A stretch of DNA of 64,000 bases, taken from assembly GCA_963735495.1 (NCBI GenBank), contig CAVTLG010000009.1, forward strand, positions 806,001-870,000. The letters are read 5' to 3'. This DNA is from CAVTLG01 sp963735495. Lineage in GTDB: Bacteria > Chloroflexota > Ktedonobacteria > Ktedonobacterales > Ktedonobacteraceae. Shown here in pieces: positions 51,187 through 60,724 of the stretch. Both the position numbers and the translations under genes were made by a program. Under the pieces are notes generated by a model. The model made no database searches, was not told where the DNA came from, and saw nothing but the letters and a program-made list of their open reading frames with translations. The number at the start of each line of letters is the position of its first letter. Position 1 is the first letter of the stretch.

Positions 51187-52068
51187 TTATCCTTTTAGAC
51201 CACTCTGCTTATAACCTTCTACAATAAAACGTTGCAAGAGGAGAAAGATAACCACCAATGGTAGGACCGCAACGACTGCGCCGATAAACAATTCATGTAA
51301 GTTCAGAACCTGGGCGTTCAAAAAGTTGGAAAGCACGACCTGGATAGTCCAGGCTGAATCATTCTGCCCAATGACGAATGGCCAGAGGAAGGCATTCCAA
51401 CTGGTAATAAAGGTGATGACACTCAGGGCCGCAATAATGCCATAGGAGTTCGGCACGACAATGCGCAAGAAGCTACCGACATACCCCAGGCCATCGATGC
51501 GCCCGGCTTCCTCCAATTCATGGGGAAAACTCAAGAAAAACTGGCGGAAGAGAAAGGTGGTAAAGCCGGCGAAAAGACCTGGTACCACCAGCCCTTGCAA
51601 GGTGCTGACCCAGCCCAGATCGGAGACGATCACATACGTTGGCTCATAAATCACGACGCTGGGGATCATCAGCGTCAGCAACACCGCGAAGAAAACCTGC
51701 TTTGACCAACGGTAGGGAATGCGCGCCAGACCATAACCGGCCAGCAGGGAGATCAGGATCTGCCCGATGGTTTGCAACGTAGCGATGATGGCCGAATTGA
51801 TCAGGCCATCGAGAAAGGGTACATCAGGATCGGAGAAAAGCTCCTGGATATTCTCAAAATGCAGCGTTTTGGGGAAAATGGTCCAGGTTGGCGATGTAAT
51901 ATCAGCATCCGTGGATAACCCGTTGCGCAGCATGAGGTAAAAGGGGAGCAGAAAAAACAGCGCCAGGATGCTCAGTATGCTATAGCGCAACACCAGGCTC
52001 GCTGTTTTCTTTGCCTGCACGTTCTGCCTGGGGCGGCGTGACTGTCGCATGGACGCAATTGTTGCCAT
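51187..52068 (-). CDS. Sugar ABC importer permease (MalG type)
   Basis: A 293-residue inner-membrane permease with six predicted helices. The EAA loop is ELEEAGRIDGLGYVGSFLRI followed by VPNSYGIIAALSVITF, where the ATPase docks. It starts after a basic N-terminus (RQSRRPRQNVQAKK). The ATG at 52068 follows AAGGAAG, 18 bp after the partner permease stop. No ATPase gene is present, so a shared MsmX/MsiK-type ATPase encoded elsewhere is likely. Confidence 0.92.
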   Translation of the reverse strand: MATIASMRQSRRPRQNVQAKKTASLVLRYSILSILALFFLLPFYLMLRNGLSTDADITSPTWTIFPKTLHFENIQELFSDPDVPFLDGLINSAIIATLQTIGQILISLLAGYGLARIPYRWSKQVFFAVLLTLMIPSVVIYEPTYVIVSDLGWVSTLQGLVVPGLFAGFTTFLFRQFFLSFPHELEEAGRIDGLGYVGSFLRIVVPNSYGIIAALSVITFITSWNAFLWPFVIGQNDSAWTIQVVLSNFLNAQVLNLHELFIGAVVAVLPLVVIFLLLQRFIVEGYKQSGLKG

Positions 52069-52086
52069 AGGTATCTTCCTTCTTTG

Positions 52087-53070
52087 TTACTCGGCGCGAC
52101 CAAAGCCCAGGATACGCGCTTGCAGTAAGGTAAAGCACACAATAATGAATGTCAGAATGAGCGCTCCTGCGCTGCCATAGCCAAAATTGCCATCAACCAG
52201 CGCTACATCATAAATATAGACCAGCGGCGGGCGGGCCAGAATAGAGTTGCCGTTGGACATGATGTTGTAAAATTCATCAAACGCCTGAAAGGCGGCGATC
52301 ACATTGAGCAGGAGGATGGAAATCGAGACATTGCGTAAGCCTGGAAAGGTAATATAGCGGAAGGTTTGCCAGCCGCCCTTTGCACCATCCACTGCCGCCG
52401 CTTCGTATAACTCACGAGGAATATCTTGCAAACCTGCGATGAAGATAATCATATACAAACCAACTTGTAGCCAGAGGCGGACCGTTACCAGGACAATCCA
52501 GTACAAGGGTGGGTTGGATGTAAATATCCACTGAATGGGCGCAACGTGAAAGAGTGCCAACACCTGGTTTGCCAGACCATAAAAGGTGCCACTAAAGATG
52601 CTGACTTTCCAGATCACCGAGGCCAGTACATAGGAACAGGCGGCAGGCAGAAAGAAGACGAGGCGAAAGAAACCTTGTGCGAAGCGCACACTATCGACCA
52701 ATAACGCCAGAGCCAATGCACAAATAAAGGTCAGAGGCACAATGAAGAGTGCAAAGATCAGGAAGGTTTCCAGCGCCAGGATAAAATTAGGATCAGTGAG
52801 CATGGCGTGATAGTTGGCTAGCCCCGCAAATCCTTGTGGCGTGAGGGTCGAGCGCGCATTTGAGAAACTGAGCACAACGCCCCAGATGATCGGAATAAAG
52901 AAAAATACCAGCAAGCCGATGAACAATGGTCCGACAAAGCCCCAGAAAACGAGCGTGGTTTTCAGGTTGTGCTGCCAGTGCCGCTGGCCCTTCTGTCCTT
53001 TTTCTTTTGCTTCCTTCTGCGGAACGACTGCCGTCTCTGATGCAAGAGAGAGTGAACTAATGCGTTTCAT
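52087..53070 (-). CDS. Sugar ABC importer permease (MalF type)
   Basis: A 327-residue permease with six predicted helices. The first helix region is TLVFWGFVGPLFIGLLVFFF and the EAA loop is PRELYEAAAVDGAKGGWQTF followed by RYITFPGLRNVSISILLLN. The basic N-terminal tail has ~35 residues. The ATG at 53070 follows AGAGGA. It pairs with the MalG-type gene downstream and the binding protein upstream. Confidence 0.92.
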   Translation of the reverse strand: MKRISSLSLASETAVVPQKEAKEKGQKGQRHWQHNLKTTLVFWGFVGPLFIGLLVFFFIPIIWGVVLSFSNARSTLTPQGFAGLANYHAMLTDPNFILALETFLIFALFIVPLTFICALALALLVDSVRFAQGFFRLVFFLPAACSYVLASVIWKVSIFSGTFYGLANQVLALFHVAPIQWIFTSNPPLYWIVLVTVRLWLQVGLYMIIFIAGLQDIPRELYEAAAVDGAKGGWQTFRYITFPGLRNVSISILLLNVIAAFQAFDEFYNIMSNGNSILARPPLVYIYDVALVDGNFGYGSAGALILTFIIVCFTLLQARILGFGRAE

Positions 53071-53129
53071 AGAACAATCCTCTGGACATGAAGAGAGAGA
53101 CGATGCACTGTCTCTCTCTTCACCTCATA

Positions 53130-54425
53130 TTAACTCAGCAATTGCTGAAGTTCCGTTGTGCACTGCGTTGCGGCCTGGTTCAATAGGGATAGCGCGTTGC
53201 CACCGTTCTTAATGATATTACTCACCGCACCGGTAAGTGCGGTATCCATAGCGGCATCCCACAGGGGTGGTTTAGAGTGACCATACTGGTTCAGGATGTT
53301 GACGGCGACTGCGGCCTGACCGGACTCAAGCTTCGTGGTTTGAGCTGCGATGCTCTTGCGTGGTGGTACATGGAAGCCATAGCCAACATTCCAGTCTGTT
53401 TGAATTGACGCAGTATCAATCCAGAGGTACTTCACATAGGCCTTGGCAGCGGCGACATTTTTGCTCTTGGCAGCGACCGATTCGGCCCAACCACCTGCGA
53501 TGGTTGCCGGCTTGCCCTGAGAACTGACGGGAGGCAAGGGGAAGATAGCAAAGTCGTCGCCCAGGGCCTTGGTAATACCTGGCATGGCCCAGAGTCCGCA
53601 CCATTGCATGGCGGCCAGCCCCTGCTCAAACGCAGAGGGATCTGTCCAGTCGGTTGGTGCACCGATCAGCAACGCTCCCGATTTATTCAGCTCGTACAAC
53701 TTCTCATAGCTGGCGGCCACCGCTGCCGAATTGAAGATGATTTTATTGTCCGAGGAAATTAAGTCGCCAATGGTCCAGAGCAAGGGATATGTCAGCGAGG
53801 TGACTCCACCATCATTGCCAACATAAAGACCTTTGCGATTGCCACTGGTCAACTTTTTGGCAGTGGTAATCAGTTCGTCAAACGTGGTTGGCGTCTGCGT
53901 GATGCCTGCGGCCTGAAACATGCTCTTGCGATAGTAAATAAATTGGGGATCACCGATCATCGGAATGGCATAGACATGGCCGTTGACGGTATACGGGGCC
54001 AGACTCGCCGACAGGAAGTCGCTCTGGACTGGACCAATGATATCGTCCAGTGGCTCAACCAGGCCCGCTTTGACCTGGGCCAGTGATACATTGTTCAACT
54101 CAAAGACGTCAGGCGCGGCGGTACCCAATAACGCTGTCTGCAATTTGTTTGGATAGAGATCAGCAGTGCCAAGTACCCAGTTGACATTCACATTGGCTGT
54201 TTTGCTATAGCTTTTTGCATAGCGCATAACCGCTTGCTGTGTGCCTGTCTCACCATACTCGTGGTACCACTGAGAAAGCGTGGGAAGACTACTGTTTGTT
54301 CCATTACTGGTGCCCGCACAGGCTGCCAGGAACGAGCCTCCCAGGGCGGCGGCTCCCATTGCCGTACCTGAGGACCGAAGAAAACGTCGGCGCGAGAAGG
54401 TAGAAAAAGATCGACTTTGAACCAT
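53130..54425 (-). CDS. Sugar ABC importer solute-binding lipoprotein (first)
   Basis: A 431-residue family 1 binding protein. The Tat motif SRRRFLRSSG and lipobox FLAACAG mark an exported lipoprotein. The mature part has LSQWYHEYGETGTQQAVMRYA, PDVFELNNVSLAQVKAGLVEPL, GHVYAIPMIGDPQFIYYRKS and FEQGLAAMQWCGLWAMPGI. It is the first gene of the operon, with AAGGAGGG before its ATG and a promoter/operator ~270 bp upstream. It probably binds galactosides, judging from the downstream alpha-galactosidase. Confidence 0.92.
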   Translation of the reverse strand: MVQSRSFSTFSRRRFLRSSGTAMGAAALGGSFLAACAGTSNGTNSSLPTLSQWYHEYGETGTQQAVMRYAKSYSKTANVNVNWVLGTADLYPNKLQTALLGTAAPDVFELNNVSLAQVKAGLVEPLDDIIGPVQSDFLSASLAPYTVNGHVYAIPMIGDPQFIYYRKSMFQAAGITQTPTTFDELITTAKKLTSGNRKGLYVGNDGGVTSLTYPLLWTIGDLISSDNKIIFNSAAVAASYEKLYELNKSGALLIGAPTDWTDPSAFEQGLAAMQWCGLWAMPGITKALGDDFAIFPLPPVSSQGKPATIAGGWAESVAAKSKNVAAAKAYVKYLWIDTASIQTDWNVGYGFHVPPRKSIAAQTTKLESGQAAVAVNILNQYGHSKPPLWDAAMDTALTGAVSNIIKNGGNALSLLNQAATQCTTELQQLLS

Positions 54426-54691
54426 GTGAACCCTCCTTGGGGATTTCTGCTAGTGTCCTTGTTGATAATAAAGCAAAAGAGCGACTCTCACCGGAGGAAA
54501 TTCTTCAGTACTAAAGATCAGATCTCAATAGCGTGGATTCTAGACACAAGCCCGCATCACCTGCCAAGCATCCATACTCGCAAGAAAGCAGGTTTTGTCC
54601 AGCTCTATGTACATCAGCGTTCCAGGTTTCGCGTTCCCTATTGGTCCGCTCATTGGTGTACAAGCACGAACGAAATCTGTTGACGTTTCTA

Positions 54692-54720
54692 ATAGTAACA
54701 TACTAGCTTTTTATTGTCAA
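54692..54720 (-). promoter_or_regulatory. Promoter of the sugar ABC operon
   Basis: On the minus strand, TTGACA (54720-54715), a 17-bp spacer and TACTAT (54697-54692). The -35 box lies within the operator at 54708-54738. Confidence 0.7.
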
Positions 54721-54738
54721 CATAGTTTACAATAAAAA
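54708..54738. promoter_or_regulatory. Probable ROK-repressor operator
   Basis: TTTTTATTGTCAAC and GTTTACAATAAAAA are inverted arms matching at 13 of 14 positions around ATA. It covers the -35 box of the sugar operon and lies between that operon and the ROK gene. It is A/T-rich, like known NagC/XylR-type sites. Confidence 0.75.
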
Positions 54739-54914
54739 CAGACGCGTAGCTTTCCAGGCGCGGAGATGCTTCTCTGACTGTCTTTTCAATCGCTCTGGCG
54801 TTGCTCGTTGCTTGCTGTTTACGGTAGCGAAAAAACATGGTAAGATCCGTTCTACACTATAGGGTGGAATTCATTCGCAGGACGGTGATCATCGACTGAA
54901 TAAGGGGGGAGTTT

Positions 54915-56135
54915 ATGCCTGCATGGCACCAGCGCATCCTGGATGGGGGACGGCACTCTGAGAGGTTGATCAAAGATAAAAGCAGAAAAGGCACAGATCA
55001 ACATCGTGTGCGAGAAGCCAATCGCTCACTTGTGCTGAACTATATCCGTGAGCGAAATACCATCCCGCGTGCGGAATTAGCTCCCTATACGGGTTTGTCA
55101 CGGACCGCTATTGGTAACATTGTGGATGAATTGGTGCAAGAAGGCATCATTCAGCAAAAAGAGCACCATAGTGGTAGTGATCGCCGCACGATTTTGCTTT
55201 CCTTCAATGCCACTGCGGGTTATGTGCTGGGGGCTACGTTGGGACATCAGCATCTCACGGTGCTGCTTGCAAACCTTACGGGCGAGTCCGTCCAGCATCT
55301 GGAGATTCCCTTTTCTACCAGCAAAGGCCCGGAAGAAGGACTCCCACTCTTAGGCAAGTTTCTCAGAGTGTTTGTCGCAGAGCAACAGGTTGCCTGGGAA
55401 ATGATTGTGGGCGTCGGCTTAGGGCTGCTCAGTCCACTGGATCTCTTGCCGCAGAGAACTCCCATGCCCGCGGTATTCTCGCGTTGGGCCGGCGTCAATA
55501 TTCAAAACGCCCTGGAGGATGATCTCGGCGTGCCGGTCTTCCTGGATAACGATGGTAATATGGGAGCATTAGGTGAAAGTCAGTATGGGGCGGGACGCAA
55601 TGAAGAAAGTATGCTGTATATAAAGGTTGGTTCGAGTATCTCTGGTGGTCTTGTGCTTAATCGCCAGGTGTATCGTGGTCATTTCGGCACTGCTGGCGAG
55701 ATCGGACATATTCCGGTTGACTTTAATGGACTTCCCTGTCACTGTGGCCGTTCAGGTTGCCTGGAGACCGTGGTAGGCAAAGATGGCATTCTGCTGGAAG
55801 CGCGACGCTCTCTCCCCACTCTGACAACGGTTTCGCAGGTGATAGAGGCAGCGAGGGCAGGAGATGCTATGTGTATCGCGGTGTTAGCTCGTGCCGGGAA
55901 ATATCTGGGATTTGTCCTGGCAGGTCTGGTCAATACGCTCAATCCTGCGCTGATTGTGCTTGATGGGAGCACGATTATGCAAGCGAAAGAACTAGTCTTG
56001 CGTTCTTTACTCACGACGTTGGAGGCACACAGTTTACCTGTGGCGTTTGCCCATACCCGTGTGACGTTAGCTGAATGTAATGGTCTCGCTATGCCCCTGG
56101 GCGGCGTGGCTACGATCCTGGATGCGCTCTTCTAA
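54915..56135 (+). CDS. ROK-family transcriptional repressor (XylR/NagC type)
   Basis: A 406-residue regulator. The N-terminal winged helix is NRSLVLNYIRERNTIPRAEL through GLSRTAIGNIVDELVQEGII (about 35-85). The ROK sugar-binding domain has LDNDGNMGALGESQYGAG, GTAGEIGHIPVD and the zinc-binding CHCGRSGCLE. GGGGGGAG precedes the ATG. Divergent from the sugar importer operon, it probably represses that operon and perhaps the alpha-galactosidase until a sugar binds. Confidence 0.93.
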   Translation: MPAWHQRILDGGRHSERLIKDKSRKGTDQHRVREANRSLVLNYIRERNTIPRAELAPYTGLSRTAIGNIVDELVQEGIIQQKEHHSGSDRRTILLSFNATAGYVLGATLGHQHLTVLLANLTGESVQHLEIPFSTSKGPEEGLPLLGKFLRVFVAEQQVAWEMIVGVGLGLLSPLDLLPQRTPMPAVFSRWAGVNIQNALEDDLGVPVFLDNDGNMGALGESQYGAGRNEESMLYIKVGSSISGGLVLNRQVYRGHFGTAGEIGHIPVDFNGLPCHCGRSGCLETVVGKDGILLEARRSLPTLTTVSQVIEAARAGDAMCIAVLARAGKYLGFVLAGLVNTLNPALIVLDGSTIMQAKELVLRSLLTTLEAHSLPVAFAHTRVTLAECNGLAMPLGGVATILDALF

Positions 56136-56176
56136 TCCGTGTGCAACCCGTGAGCAGATTCATGTTTGGGTGGCGC

Positions 56177-56340
56177 TTATTTGTTCTCGGTGAGTGCCTC
56201 TTTATACTCCTCACCCCATTCCCGCATAGGGAGTAGGATTGGTCGCAAACTTTAACCAAAGGGAGTCAGAGCATATTCCACTTCGTGTCGATCCTCTTTA
56301 ATGTACGGAGCTTTTAGGGCAGTGCATTAGTTTAGCGGAA
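56177..56340 (-). pseudogene. HxlR-family regulator, C-terminal remnant
   Basis: In the gap before the P450, the minus strand reads APYIKEDRHEVEYALTPFG, then a stop, then SLRPILLPMREWGEEYKEAL and the end at 56177. This is the characteristic C-terminus of HxlR winged-helix regulators (EYxLTPxGxSL...WGExY). The in-frame stop and missing DNA-binding part show it is dead. Its former target may have been the adjacent P450. Confidence 0.65.
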
Positions 56341-56444
56341 GATTTGCGTTTTTCTGTGCCATGTCTTATTATCTTGTGTAGAGAGTAATGAGACATACTA
56401 TCTCACAATGTCGCAAATCAGAGATGTACTCAGAAAGGGTCGCC

Positions 56445-57632
56445 ATGAAATTTCCATCTTTTATCAACGACTTAACGCTTGCACCGGCTGAATACCAGCA
56501 TGCGTTGCGTGACTGGACAAAGACCATGCGAGAGGAAAACCCGGTTGTCTACAACGAGGATAACGATGTCTGGGTGGTTTTTCGCTATAACGATGTTGTA
56601 CGCGTGCAGAGTGACTATGCGACTTTCTCTTCCAGGCAAACGATCAAAGAGCGTGCGCAAGTGGAACATGAGCCAACCAGTATTGTCGAGATGGACCCGC
56701 CGCAACACCGTCAAATGCGCTCTCTCCTCACGCAGGCCTTCTCACCACGCACTATCGCGGCCATGGAGCCACAGATTCAACAGATCGTGAACGAACTCTT
56801 CGACAAAGCTCTCGCCAATGGTCAAGGGGATTGGATGGATGAAGTGGCGAATCCTCTGCCTGTAATTGTCATTGCCGATATGCTCGGACTCCCTCGCGAT
56901 AACTGGCGGCAATTCAAAGCCTGGACCGACGCTATTATCAACAGGAGTGCTGAACAGCCATCTGCCAGCAAAAACTTTTCAGGCTACTTCGCCCAGGCCA
57001 TCCAGGAACGCTATCAGCAACCGCGAGAGGATATTTTAAGCCTCTTGATTGCCGCTGAAGTCGAGGGTCGACGCCTCAGCTTTGCAGAGTTGCTTGGTTT
57101 CTGCTTCACTCTTTTCGTTGCCGGAAACATCACCACCAGTAACATGTTAGGCAATGCCATCTTAAGCTTCGACGAGCATCCCGAAGGGCTGGAACTGCTA
57201 CGTGCGCATCCTGAGCTTGCCGAGAACGCCGTCGAAGAAATCCTCCGCTATATGCCGCCCTTCCGTTCAGGTCCCAATGATCTGCTGCTCGGACGCATCC
57301 TTACGACAGATGTGACGTTTGGGGATAAACACATCCGCAAAGGGGAAAAAATCGAAGTAAGCCGTTTTTCGGCGAACTTTGATGAGCGCCAATTCTCCAA
57401 CCCGGATCAGCTCGATATTACGCGCAATCCTAATCGTCACCAATCATTTGGGCATGGCATCCACTTCTGTATTGGTGCACCGCTGGCACGTCTGGAACTC
57501 AAGACGGTGTTCAAAACGCTGGTCGAGCGCACACAAAGCGTCGTGCTCAACCATGAGCAGAGGCTTGAGCAGGTGCCAAGTCGTTTAATCTTTGGTCCAC
57601 AGCAAGTACCGGTAACTCTACAACCCGTCTAA
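56445..57632 (+). CDS. Cytochrome P450 with unusual I-helix motif
   Basis: A 395-residue P450. The heme loop is FGHGIHFCIGAPLARLE (Cys near 342) and ExxR is in VEEILRYMPPF. The I-helix reads FVAGNITTSN (about 226-231): the conserved acidic residue before the Thr pair is replaced by Ile, which may alter proton delivery or mark a peroxygenase-like or special substrate use. The ATG at 56445 has AGAAAGG upstream. No ferredoxin gene is adjacent; a dead HxlR regulator lies just upstream. Confidence 0.92.
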   Translation: MKFPSFINDLTLAPAEYQHALRDWTKTMREENPVVYNEDNDVWVVFRYNDVVRVQSDYATFSSRQTIKERAQVEHEPTSIVEMDPPQHRQMRSLLTQAFSPRTIAAMEPQIQQIVNELFDKALANGQGDWMDEVANPLPVIVIADMLGLPRDNWRQFKAWTDAIINRSAEQPSASKNFSGYFAQAIQERYQQPREDILSLLIAAEVEGRRLSFAELLGFCFTLFVAGNITTSNMLGNAILSFDEHPEGLELLRAHPELAENAVEEILRYMPPFRSGPNDLLLGRILTTDVTFGDKHIRKGEKIEVSRFSANFDERQFSNPDQLDITRNPNRHQSFGHGIHFCIGAPLARLELKTVFKTLVERTQSVVLNHEQRLEQVPSRLIFGPQQVPVTLQPV

Positions 57633-57736
57633 AACTGTAGCAGGAAGATAGCTGTGGAAGCGAGCGGCAGGCTTTACCGAACGTGCTGTATTGCATGTGA
57701 TAGAATGTAGCACTCGGCGTGAAAGAGGAAGGCACG

Positions 57737-58297
57737 ATGATAACAATAGATCTCTTCACACACTTTCAGCAACGTCTGACTGCTGCAAATGGGCAATGTT
57801 ATTTGCTCGAAAATTTGCCAGAAGCTGCTCACTGTATGGCTACACATAGTGCGTTAACGGAGAAAACTCTGGTCGTACCGCCAGGTTTCTCTGAGCGTCA
57901 ACCATGGGGAGCCATTGTACCCCTGTTGCAAGCGCAGGGTATTGCCATACACGAAGCGGGGAGTCCGGCCAGTGTTGCTGATGCTCCGGCAGGACTCTCA
58001 AATGCAGAATTAGCCATTGCTGAAACTGGTTCCGTGCTGCTGGCGGAGAACACGCTTGAAGCACGCATTGTCAGCATGTTGACGCTGACCCATTTTGTGT
58101 TAGTGCATCAGCGCGATCTGCTGCCGATGCTGGATGATGCGGGCGCATACCTGCAACGGATGACGAGAGCTGGACCAGAGCAGCGTCGTTATATATCGCT
58201 CGTCACCGGTCCTAGCCGTACTGCCGATATTGAGCGTACACTCACGGTCGGTGTCCAGGGTCCAAAAGCATTATGCGTTTTCGTTATTTGTGAGTAA
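57737..58297 (+). CDS. lutC: Lactate utilization protein LutC (LUD domain)
   Basis: A 186-residue LUD-domain protein, part of the iron-sulfur L-lactate dehydrogenase system that oxidises lactate to pyruvate. Family segments are LSNAELAIAETGSVLL, ARIVSMLTLTHFVLV, and the ending ISLVTGPSRTADIERTLTVG VQGPKAL. The ATG at 57737 follows GAGGAAGG. It lies 73 bp before the LutB-LutA fusion, a reversed order compared with lutABC of Bacillus. Confidence 0.88.
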   Translation: MITIDLFTHFQQRLTAANGQCYLLENLPEAAHCMATHSALTEKTLVVPPGFSERQPWGAIVPLLQAQGIAIHEAGSPASVADAPAGLSNAELAIAETGSVLLAENTLEARIVSMLTLTHFVLVHQRDLLPMLDDAGAYLQRMTRAGPEQRRYISLVTGPSRTADIERTLTVGVQGPKALCVFVICE

Positions 58298-58370
58298 CTC
58301 TGTTTCCCTTGCGGCGACCCCGACCTCTTTGTCAAAGAGCTGCAAACGCTAAAGATTGGAAAGCAAACCT

Positions 58371-60629
58371 ATGAGTTCACAAGATACCACCTCTGATGCT
58401 AACCCTACCAGCGAGCAACCATTTGAGGCACGTCTGAGAACGTCGCTCGCAGATGAGAATCTGCGCGGTGCCCTGGGACGTTTTGCGCCTTCCTGGCGCG
58501 AGTCGCGCCTGAGCATATTTAATGCGGAAGAGACAGATTATGGCGCGGACTATAGTTTTGCCGCACTGCGCTCAACGTTGCGCCAGGCCAAAGATTACGC
58601 CATCGAGCATCAACCTGAACTGATTGCACAGTTTAAAACCCAGGCACAGGCCGCAGGCATCACCGTCTATGAGGCGAGTAGCGCAGAGGATTTGAATCGC
58701 TATGTCTACGAACTGTGCCAGCGTAAAGGTATCGACCTGGTCGTCAAGTCGAAGACCATGGTGAGCGAAGAAACCGAGCTAAACCACTACCTGGAAGCAC
58801 GTGGCGTCAAAGCGGTCGAGACGGATCTGGGCGAGTGGGTGGCCCAACTCAGTCACGAGCGCCCTTCACATATGGTGATGCCGATCATTCACAAGACGCG
58901 CCAACAGGTGGGCGCAACGCTTTCGCAGGCGACCGGGCGGGAGATTTCGCGCGAGAACGTGTCAGAACAGGTTGCCGTGGTGCGCACCGAGCACCGTAAA
59001 GCGTTCCTCTCAGCCGGTATGGGCATCAGTGGAGCGAACGCGCTGATCGCCGAAAGCGGCACTGTCATGATGATGACCAACGAGGGTAATGGACGCCTGG
59101 TGACGTCGCTACCGCCCGTACACGTCGTATTAGCGGGCTATGACAAGCTGATCGGCACCTTTGCCGAGGCCATGACGCAGTTGCGTTTGCTGGCACGCAG
59201 TGCTACCGGCCAGCATATTACCAGCTACAACACCTTTATTACTGGTCCCGCAACGCCTGAAAAAGAGATGCACATTATCTTGCTCGACAATGGACGCAGT
59301 GCCATGCGCGCCGATCCGCGTTTCAAAGATGCGCTGCGTTGTATTCGCTGTGCCGCGTGCGCCAATATTTGTCCACCGTATCAGCAAGTAGGAGGTCACG
59401 CCTTCGGACACATCTATAGTGGTGCCATCGGATTAGTTGTGACCCCATTCCATCATGGTATTGAGGCTGGAGCGGGTCCGCAGAGTCTCTGTGTCAGTTG
59501 TAACGCCTGTGAGACTGTCTGTCCGGTCGAGATACCATTGCCCAACCTCATCCTGGATGTGCGTAGCCGTACGATGGATGCCAAGGGCCTGCCCTGGATC
59601 AAGAAGCTGGTCTTTGCTGTGTTGAAGCGTCCTCGTCTGCTGGACCTTTTCGTGCGTGCCGCCAGCATCGGCCAGTTGCCGGTGACGCGCGGAAGCCGTT
59701 ATATACGCGCTAATAGTTTTGGTCCACTCAGCAAAGTGCCGGTGTTCCGCTCTATTACTTCGCTTGCTCGTGGACGTAGCTTGCCCGCTTTTGCCAGCAT
59801 CCCTCTGCGCGATAGAGTGCGGCGTAATTCATATAGTCATAGGGCTACAACAGAACTCAATCTTACTGTATGCTACTTTGCGGGCTGCATGACGGATCGT
59901 CTCTATCCCGAGATGGGAGAGGCTGTGATTAAAGTCTTGCAATCTGTAGGTGTGCGTGTTGTTTTTCCGTATAAGCAAAACTGTTGTGGGCTACCGGCGC
60001 TCAACTCGGGGGACCGACGCGATGGGGCTGCGATGGCGAAACAGACGATTGTGATGCTGGAGCAAGCGTTAGAGGAGAACAAGGCCGATTACATCTTGAG
60101 TGCCTCGACCAGTTGTGTTGTGACCATCGTGCAAGACTATATCCGGTTGTTTGAAGATCTCGGCTACCAGGGCTGGTTGCGTCGTGCGCGGGTCGTGGGT
60201 GAGAAAGTAATCGACTTTGCCAACTTCATGCAGCGTGTCGTGCTACCCAGCGGCGTCAAGTTGCCCATGCGTCAACTGGATCACGGGGCTGAAACGATTA
60301 CTTATCACGACTCCTGCCAGTCCTGCAACTGTCTTGGACTACGTAGTGAGGCGCGCCATATCATTCAGGACATCCTGGGTCTGGAGTTGCGCGAGATGCC
60401 GCAATCGGATGTCTGCTGCGGCTTCGGTGGAACCACCTCGTTGGAGCACCCGGATGTGGCCGAGAGGTTGCTGAACAATAAATTGAATAACGCCGAGAGT
60501 ACAGGCGCGACGGTGCTTGTCGCGGACAATCCTGGCTGCCTCATGCATCTACGTGGAGGAGTCGACGCAAACAAGCGTCCGCTACGCGTTGTGCACCTGG
60601 CTCAGTTGATTGCTGAACGCTTGCCATAA
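58371..60629 (+). CDS. LutB-LutA fusion, iron-sulfur lactate-oxidation protein
   Basis: A 752-residue fusion. Residues ~50-300 are a LutB-type LUD domain (VVKSKTMVSEETELNHYLEA, SGANALIAESGTVMMMTNEG). Residues ~325-410 hold two 4Fe-4S motifs (CIRCAACANICPP and CVSCNACETVCPVEIP). After a linker comes the LutA part with two CCG domains (VCYFAGCMTDRLYPEMG with NCCGLPALNSGDR, and YHDSCQSCNCLG with DVCCGFGGT). The two proteins are separate genes in Bacillus. The ATG at 58371 has GGAAAG upstream. With LutC it should form the complete lactate oxidation complex. Confidence 0.9.
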   Translation: MSSQDTTSDANPTSEQPFEARLRTSLADENLRGALGRFAPSWRESRLSIFNAEETDYGADYSFAALRSTLRQAKDYAIEHQPELIAQFKTQAQAAGITVYEASSAEDLNRYVYELCQRKGIDLVVKSKTMVSEETELNHYLEARGVKAVETDLGEWVAQLSHERPSHMVMPIIHKTRQQVGATLSQATGREISRENVSEQVAVVRTEHRKAFLSAGMGISGANALIAESGTVMMMTNEGNGRLVTSLPPVHVVLAGYDKLIGTFAEAMTQLRLLARSATGQHITSYNTFITGPATPEKEMHIILLDNGRSAMRADPRFKDALRCIRCAACANICPPYQQVGGHAFGHIYSGAIGLVVTPFHHGIEAGAGPQSLCVSCNACETVCPVEIPLPNLILDVRSRTMDAKGLPWIKKLVFAVLKRPRLLDLFVRAASIGQLPVTRGSRYIRANSFGPLSKVPVFRSITSLARGRSLPAFASIPLRDRVRRNSYSHRATTELNLTVCYFAGCMTDRLYPEMGEAVIKVLQSVGVRVVFPYKQNCCGLPALNSGDRRDGAAMAKQTIVMLEQALEENKADYILSASTSCVVTIVQDYIRLFEDLGYQGWLRRARVVGEKVIDFANFMQRVVLPSGVKLPMRQLDHGAETITYHDSCQSCNCLGLRSEARHIIQDILGLELREMPQSDVCCGFGGTTSLEHPDVAERLLNNKLNNAESTGATVLVADNPGCLMHLRGGVDANKRPLRVVHLAQLIAERLP

Positions 60630-60724
60630 TACTGACCTCTAGTACAACTGTGCCTGGTGAACAGAGAAACACTGCCATTTTTTTAATGTAAGGGGATCTA
60701 TTCAGCATCGCAAGAGGAGTAGTC

